DNA of 64,000 nucleotides from Pycnopodia helianthoides (lineage: Eukaryota; Echinodermata; Asteroidea; Forcipulatida; Asteriidae), in NCBI GenBank assembly GCA_032158295.1, contig CM063246.1, positions 22,272,135 to 22,336,134 on the forward strand. The letters are read 5' to 3'. Positions within the stretch are counted from its first letter, which is position 1, and every line of letters starts with the position of its first letter. Position numbers and translations under genes: made by a program. The notes under the pieces are model-generated. The model did not search any database. It had not been told where the DNA came from and saw only the letters and a list, made by a program, of their open reading frames with translations. Below, in pieces: positions 56,901 to 64,000 of this stretch.

Positions 56901-59900
56901 TTGGCAGTTCCTTCAGAGATGTTCTTTACCAGAACAAAGTATCAAACTTGCTGGTAAACTTGAAGGGTCAACCTCTTGTAAGTCTCTCAAGCTTGTTTGG
57001 ACAAAGCAATTAAGGAAAAGCATCTTGCTCAAGGACACAACTGCCATGACCAGAACTCGAACCCACACTCTGCTGATCAGAAACACCAGAGCTTGAGTCC
57101 AGCTTGGCTTACGACACACCATGTTTGGTTGTTGTTTTTGTCTGTTTGTTTGTTTGTTTGTTGTGTATTTTGTAGCCTATATGTTTTCCATTCCAGTACT
57201 TTTCAAGAAACACATCATTGGTGATTGGAAAATCATATATTCATTCCGATTCTCTGTTTTTCAAAAAATATATATATCAAGGGATGGTTCAACAAACATT
57301 AACATCATAAATGTCATTGGAGTACATTCGTTCCATTGATGAGAATGACTCAAAATGAGGAAATGTATATATATATATATAAACAGAGCGTGAACAGCCT
57401 GTTATTGATGTAAGATTGGCTAGCATGTATCATAAAATGTAAAGTATTTACGCAGACATATTGTTGTGTACGTGGAAGAAGGACGTAACTAAAAGTTACC
57501 GGAGAAAGGTCGTAAGCAATGAACGTGCAATATTGTGCTTCAAGACAACTGAGTGTGAAAGTTTGATCGGTTTTCTGCCATTCAATAGTCATCATAGGAA
57601 GGTTAAATTCTGAATGGGAATGGGAAAACATCTCTTTGGGTAATTTTAGCAACAAAAATGTAACAGTAATGCCCTTTCCTTTTTTTAAGGAGCCATTTTA
57701 TTGCTAACGGCCTTTTGTTACTGGAAAAAAGTACTTTGTGTGCCTGGAAGAAGATCGTAGAGCTTTACGTCCTTCTTCCGAGCATACAACGATATATTGA
57801 CATCAATTATGTCAAAGAAATTCCATGTGACATATAAATATTTAAGGGCATTAAATAAACAAGAATGGTAATGATAAACTGAAATACTCACCATCTGCCA
57901 AACACCAAATAAAAGTGAAAAATTACGACAGTAATCAATCTTTTTTTGTTTAGATCGCGTAAACATGTTCAAACAATAAATGAGTTCACTTTTCGCCCTT
58001 CCTTTTCATGTTTTCTGAAGTTATGAAAGTTAGAATGAAAAGTGAAAAATTTTGTTCTGAAATTTAGATTGAAAGTTTTTTTAATATATTTTCATATAAA
58101 CCGTATAGCGATGGAATGTTTTGGGCGGGGGTTTGGGTTCTTTCTGATAGTTGTAGTTGATTTTCTAAAAGAATATTCAAGAAGTTACAATCACATTTGT
58201 TGATACTTTTTACTGAAAATAAGTTCATAAATAGAAAAATATATCATGTAAAATTTGTAAAATTTGTAGCGATAAAGTCATTGATTATCTAATTGATGAT
58301 TGTAAATGAATTATGACAAAAAATGTGTTAGTTTTTCGCTTTGTGTTTTGCATGTAAGTGTACGTACGCTCAAAGCAGCTGTTTTAATGAATTTTGTTTT
58401 GGAAAAAAATTTTAAAGGCAGGATATCAGTTTTTGTTTGAGAAAAATTCTTGAAGAAATTTTTAATAAGTTGTTGATGTGAAACTTTTCTGATTGATTGA
58501 TTGTGTTCATATAGACTATAAATAAACAACGACTGAACAGCCAGTTAAGTTTTCCCTTTGAAATCTGAGGAAAGATGGAGAGTTATTTATACGGCAGACT
58601 GTAGTCAGAAATCAATGACAGTTCTACAAGACCAAGTACATCGTATAACAGACTCGACAAAAAAAATTGAGAACAAAAGATGATCATTTGGTTGGTAAAT
58701 CATTGCCATCACACATAAATAAATAAATATGCACAAGCGACGTTTATTGTTCTATTCCAATTGATCAGTCGAAATGTCCGTGTCGCCATCTGTCCCGTAA
58801 ATTTGGTGGGAGTCGAACGAGGAGATATTTTATTGTGGACCTCGCGATACTAAAAGCACATTGTCAGCTCCATGATTGCCTTATCTAAACACTCAACCAG
58901 TCGGGGAGTGTTTTCCATGAAGCTATGACATTGACTACAAACCACGCTGCAATATTTTCTTTGATTTATGAGCCTACATTGGGCAAGGGTTGTTTGCTAA
59001 GTGCACGGTAAAGGTCAAGCAGTGAGAGGCCAGCGAAAAATTTCAAAATTAAACAAACTTAGTTGGAGAAACGTTGACCTAACTCCACTGTTGGGGGGGG
59101 GGGGGGGGAGTTGTTGACATTTGTTGATTTTTTTCCTGAGGTACGATAGATGGGTTATTGAGTCAGGTTTTTGATCAGTCCTCGTAATCGTACTTAAGTT
59201 TAATAGGGTAAACATTGTACAGCGCCACTTATGCAGATTTCAGAAGCCTGTTCTGATCGTCGCAAATCAAATTTAACAATTTGTTTGTGATCGAAATTGA
59301 AATGCGCATTGTACAACTTGCAAATTGAGTAGAGAGGCAAATTTTGAGCGTTTGCAAACATATCTCAAATTGTGGGTTAAGCCCTAATTCAATTGACAGC
59401 GAAATACATTGTGTGAGGGAATTTTAAGCCTCACTCGATACTTTTCTTGTAGCATTGCTATTTTGTAACCTGTTTCTCCAGTTTGCAATCTCCATGCAGG
59501 CAGGTATGCCGTTTAAAAGAAGAAGCATGGGCGCCATAACAGCTTGATAGGAGAGTCTCCTCAACAGAAGCTTTGTTCCTTTTTATAGGCAGTCTGTCCG
59601 GCTGGTTCAAAATTTCCCCCCTTTTTTGGGGTGTCTTCCTGTGTTCGTTTGTCAGTTTATGTACTTGCATTTTTACTATCGGCCAGAGAATTGAAATGCA
59701 AATTAATAAATATCTGTAATGAATTAAGCTGTCTTAGAGCTGCATCCATTTCGTCGGAGCTGGGTTTTTTTGCCAAACTATCTCTTCAACGTCTAGAAGG
59801 GTTATTAGCTTTGAAAAAAAGTTTATTGCATTATTGCAAAGGAGGTGTACACGTTTTCCCAGCGTACAGCACGCTAACTGTACTCTAGTGCGTCCGAAGA

Positions 59901-61450
59901 CAATTTAACAAGAAATGTCATCACAGGGTTTTAACCAGTTTTTAGGGTAAGCAGAAAGTAGTGGAAGACAATAAATGGTTTATGCCTAGCAATGAGATTT
60001 GTGTGTTGCAGAGCAGTCGGCAGATTCCAAACACTTCTTGTCAGGGCCACCACAAATCTCTTTAACTTATTGAGCTTGACTGCAGTGCTTCTGGTAGACT
60101 TCTTAGATTACTTCGCAACTCAACCATTTAAAGTTGGCGAGATGAATCTTTAGCTACGTTTGTTTGCAAAAGATTTGAAGAGCTTGTTAGTTGTTAATGT
60201 AGAGGATCAAGTGATTCCAATTCATTTTATAGTAAGTAGTTTTTGATCCTGCAGTTTTTTTTGTAAACTTTAGTGGTTGATTAGTTAGCAGTAACTGACG
60301 AATTATGAGACTTAAACCGTCCTTGTCAAATCCCTTGTAGACAAAAGGGGGTTATCATTGGTCAGTTACCTCGCAGACCTTAATTAAATGAAGCCCAAGC
60401 AGACCTCTCAAAAAAATCTCAACAAAATCAGAGATTGTGAAAAATCTTGTTCTGGGTTATTGAGCTTCAGGCCCCAGTGTGTGATATCCGGGAAGAAACA
60501 GGTCGATTGTACCTGTTGAACCTGTCACCTGTACGTGTGTATCATAGCAGTTTGAGTTGATGAGGTATTCTCAAAAGCCCGGAAGAAAAAAAAAATCCAC
60601 ATAGTCCGTTATACGATTACAGCGACGTGGATTGGGGAAGCTATTGTCAGGGGGGAGTGTTTCCAGTTACCAGAATAGCCAACTTTAGGTCAATTACTAC
60701 CGGCCATAGATGGCTGTTGCTATTGAGATCGCGTGGGCAAACAATTATCCCAACTGGCCTATTGTTGGTGGCACGTGTGCCGTGGCCTAGGCTCGTGCCA
60801 GTCCTACTTGCTTATGCAAAGCTGACTGAGACTCAAGCTTTTTTTGTTGCATAGGTAATAAGGCCTGACCACTTTTTGGGGCCCTGACTGCAGTTTGTTA
60901 TTATTACATGCAAGGCAGTGGGGAGCCCCTGCAGGCTTGGTAGATTGAGTGACTGGCTGGCTTGGCTACACACACTGAATCAGTGACTGAAACCAATGGG
61001 GCTTTGTTTGGGTAGTACAAACCCAGTGCATGGTTGACAGGTATACATGTGCGTCATCATCACCATCATCATCAGCATCGTCACAGCACTGGCCTCCTCT
61101 CCCCCCAAACCCCTGGACTTTACAGTCAGTACTAGTAGCAACCGGTTGGCCAGTAACAAGTGGTTTTTTCCCCCCTTACTGAGGTTTACCACTTGGCCAA
61201 TCTATCATTTATCATTATTTTCAACTGACTTCTAAGAGATCGTGAGGAAATTTGTTTCAAGCACCCTTCCCATAGCCCCTGTAGGTACTTGGTGCGATAG
61301 ACTGCCCAATTCCCGGGACCTCTTCTTTGTTAGGAGTGTGTGTTTGCTGTTTAAAGAGTGAGGAGAAGTGCTGGGGGCTTTAAATTTTTTTTTAAAGGGG
61401 ACTGTGATCGTTGCTGTCGGAGGTCCAGCTTGCTCCGGCGCTGTGGGAGC
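56901..61450. other. Gene-free stretch upstream of the exon at 61451
   Basis: No gene. A TTTG run at about 57140-57160, a short TA run at 57366-57380 and a G16 run at about 59093. The last 100 bases are less AT-rich and may be promoter or 5' UTR of the next gene. Confidence 0.4.
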
Positions 61451-61516
61451 ATGGACGGAGTCTTCTGCTTGGAGAGTGATTTTGAGCCGGGAGCTTTTGA
61501 TCAGTACTTGTATAAG
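61451..61516 (+). CDS. Probable first coding exon of an unrecognised gene
   Basis: ATG in a GGAGCATGGAC context, then MDGVFCLESDFEPGAFDQYL and YK, ending at TATAAG|GTAAGA, a strong donor, in phase 0. The acidic, aromatic 22-residue start looks real, and the upstream 60 bases are comparatively GC-rich as for a 5' UTR. The frame stays open upstream of the ATG, so the start is chosen by context only. No family recognised; the next exon was not found before 64000. Confidence 0.45.
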
Positions 61517-64000
61517 GTAAGACGAAGGAGTTGATGGGAGGGGGGGGGGTTATGCTATCACATCAGAATCATTATTAATAAAGGGTCTGCTGCATGCTGC
61601 GTCGGATGAAGAGGAAGCGCCTTGTTTGTAATTAATTTATGTTTCTGAAAGAGGCTAATAGTGTACTACTACATCGTAGGGAATATCTCCGTCGTGTTGA
61701 TATATCGCGACGGGAAAATAAGGTAGTGGTGGGAATTAATGAGGTTGACGCTGCTGCTGTTTTAAATAATACCATCTGTGGATCAATTCATTAACATTTG
61801 AAACAAAACCTACTTAAGGTTTATTACTGGAGTTACACGGGAGACCTCTTTGTTTTTGTCTTTATGCTTTGTTGGGTTTTGTTCCTATTTATCTGTGTCT
61901 CGAAGACTGTGTGCACTTCCATGGTACGGAAAACAACATTTGATTCACAACATGTGGCATGAATTTGGCGTGAAATGGACCGTAGATTCTGAATCATGAT
62001 GGGACAAAGTGTACGTAACATAAGCTGTGGTACTTTGTTAGGGAGATACATTCATCACACGTTCGCCGCATGTGAATCGGAGACATCTGTTCAGATGTGA
62101 TATGTATTCGTTTAACATGATTATCAACTGATTTTATTGGTTTCAACATTCATATTCCTTGTTGATGCTTTTCTGCCTGGCGGTATTTAAGTGGTTTTAT
62201 TTAATTTATTTTTTGTTGGGGGGGGGGGTTGGAGAACGCAGGTTTTTTTATGTCAACTGTGAGAGCTAGGTGGCTGAATTAATATTCAAAATAGGTTTTC
62301 TGTCTGAGGTTGCAATGTTATAACAGAGCATGCTCTATTACATAGATAGATTAAGATTTAATCTTTGCAACATATTTCAAGTTTGTCTCAATAGTGTCTT
62401 TAAAAAATGTAAATAACGCGTGCACCTTTTGTATGAAATGTTCACTTTTACGATCGTGATTATTGATTGATTAAATTTGAAAAAAAAAAAAATTTTAAGA
62501 TCGTAGTTTCCGGATAAACTCTGGTTTGTATCAAATAAATGAAAATGCTGATGCAATAAAACAAATATTCTCCTTCCCCCGATATTTATCGACGGATTTT
62601 GTATCAAAACATCGTATCATTCATGATCACTGAAATGAAAACCGTCCCCGAACCTTTATAACATAAATTAATATTGATTGAGTGTGATGATTAAATTAGT
62701 GTTCGGGATACTTAATCTAAAAAAAATTACAATAACAAAATTAAAAATCTCAAATATTCAGCCTGTAGTCCCAGAGCACAAGCATCTCTTCTGGCGATGC
62801 ATTCAACATTATAAATGATTACTAGGTGGAGTTTTTTTTAAAACCCATTTTTGACAAAGAAATTTTGCAAACTTGATATAAATGTTGATAATTAAAGCCC
62901 ATCTGAGGTCAATGCAAAACCACTCATGCTTATAATGAGATGTAAGTTTAGTCAATAATTCTTAATTGCAGGGGATCGAAAATGCTTCGCTTATTTTTCT
63001 GTTGAAAGTAAATGCAATCCAATCTGTTTGTTTCCTACTGGATTAATTTGCGATCTATTACAATGAGCGGGGTACCACATTTTTGTGCATAAGCAAAGTT
63101 AAGCCAAATGGCCTTATGTTTTGTTTACTTGTGTACTATCAGCCTGAAATTTTTAAGGGAAGTGAAGCCGTCTTCTTTTTGAATCTCTAATTTTTGGGGT
63201 AGAGAAAACAGTGAAAGCAGTTTGTGGTTTTGTCCGGCATTTCAATTTGGGAAAAAGGGTTCAAATGTTATTCTCTGACTTTTTCAGTATTTCAGAAATG
63301 TTGGAACTTATTAAAACATTTCTTCAGAGAATTACCAGTCATGGTAAGAAGGTCAACAAGGTCATGACCCCTCTTGACCTGGGCTTGATTTTATTGCCCC
63401 GTAGAGTGTTCCCTAGACCTTTGGAAAATATGCTACTATAGCTCCTTGCCAACGATTTTAAATTGTAAGCCTGTATCCAGTGGCCATTTTTTGTCAACGA
63501 GGGCAGAGCACGGGGTGATTTGTACGTGTCCCACTTTAAGTTTATACACTTTTGCAGGCAGCATGTAACCTAACACGTACACTGACAATAATTGAAATGA
63601 GGTGTTTGCCTAAACTGTACAAGTCCATTAAGTTCTTAGACTTCCTTCTTTCATTGTGTAAACCGAGATGTTAATTACCAAGCGACCATTTTCTTTGGTG
63701 ACTTTTGAAGGAGCGGTAGTTTTTTGTTGTTCTCAGGATTCTTAAGGTTTGCGTCATTTTGTTCACTTGAAGAGAATACCCATGGAATCTTTGAAGAGTT
63801 TCCCTTGTTACCTTGTCTTGCACGCCAAGCTGATCATCCCAAAGAGAGGCGCTGTTTGGAAGGCAATCAAGTACAGATCTGTTTCCGTTTCCTTTTGAAA
63901 GAGTTTCTCTAAATTCTTACCATTCTGTGAAAAAAAAGGAGTGAGCCTGTTAGTTTGTTTAAAACAACATTTAACGAGGGCGACCCATCCACAGGTGATC
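61517..64000 (+). other. Probable first intron of the gene starting at 61451
   Basis: AT-rich with G10-11 runs at about 61541 and 62218. No further exon recognised; the frames at 63211-63441 and 63724-63912 have no domain. Confidence 0.4.

Overview
This is a eukaryotic, AT-rich, intron-rich window carrying two clearly recognisable conserved animal genes, both on the + strand. Both proteins look deuterostome. The introns hold dispersed repeats of a kind I associate with echinoderm genomes, sea stars in particular: TTAA-flanked MITEs, fold-back elements with 'GGGCCCAATTTCA'-type ends, and tRNA-derived SINEs. The species cannot be named from the sequence alone.

Layout. (1) About 896-8947: the 3' part of an NFAT5/TonEBP-type Rel-homology transcription factor. 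At least ten coding exons are readable with consistent splice phases, giving about 700 residues. The 5' end lies upstream of the window. A probable 3' UTR follows, with poly(A) signals at 9335 and 11989. (2) 12715-25398: a complete METTL3 gene (catalytic subunit of the m6A mRNA methyltransferase) with 15 coding exons and about 613 residues. It carries the DPPW catalytic motif, the CCCH zinc-finger region and the N-terminal WTAP-binding helix. The two genes are head to tail with under 0.7 kb between the last NFAT5-side poly(A) signal and the METTL3 ATG. (3) About 26.7-61.4 kb: a roughly 35 kb region with no gene I can defend, filled with MITEs, SINE-like repeats, microsatellites and G/C homopolymers. 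A possible orphan exon sits at 28172-28328. (4) 61451-61516: a probable first coding exon, of unrecognised family, with a strong donor. Its remaining exons would lie beyond the window.

Mobile elements give the clearest structural findings. A 1.6 kb LTR element (13367-14959) in METTL3 intron 1 has LTRs that read as identical, a 4-bp target duplication, a primer-binding site matching the 3' end of tRNA-Ser on the - strand, a polypurine tract and no coding capacity: a recent non-autonomous minus-strand retrotransposon. An 839-bp element (26789-27627) has long terminal inverted repeats and a perfect 8-bp target duplication. Several TTAA-type MITEs, hAT-like MITEs, fold-back palindromes and a bipartite repeat ending in a tRNA-like module are also delimited.

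The two genes are not known to act together: NFAT5 is a stress- and tonicity-linked transcription factor, METTL3 an RNA-modifying enzyme. I found no new enzymatic or defence system. The novelty lies in the transposable elements, a short NFAT5-type C-terminus, a candidate microexon and two unassigned first exons.
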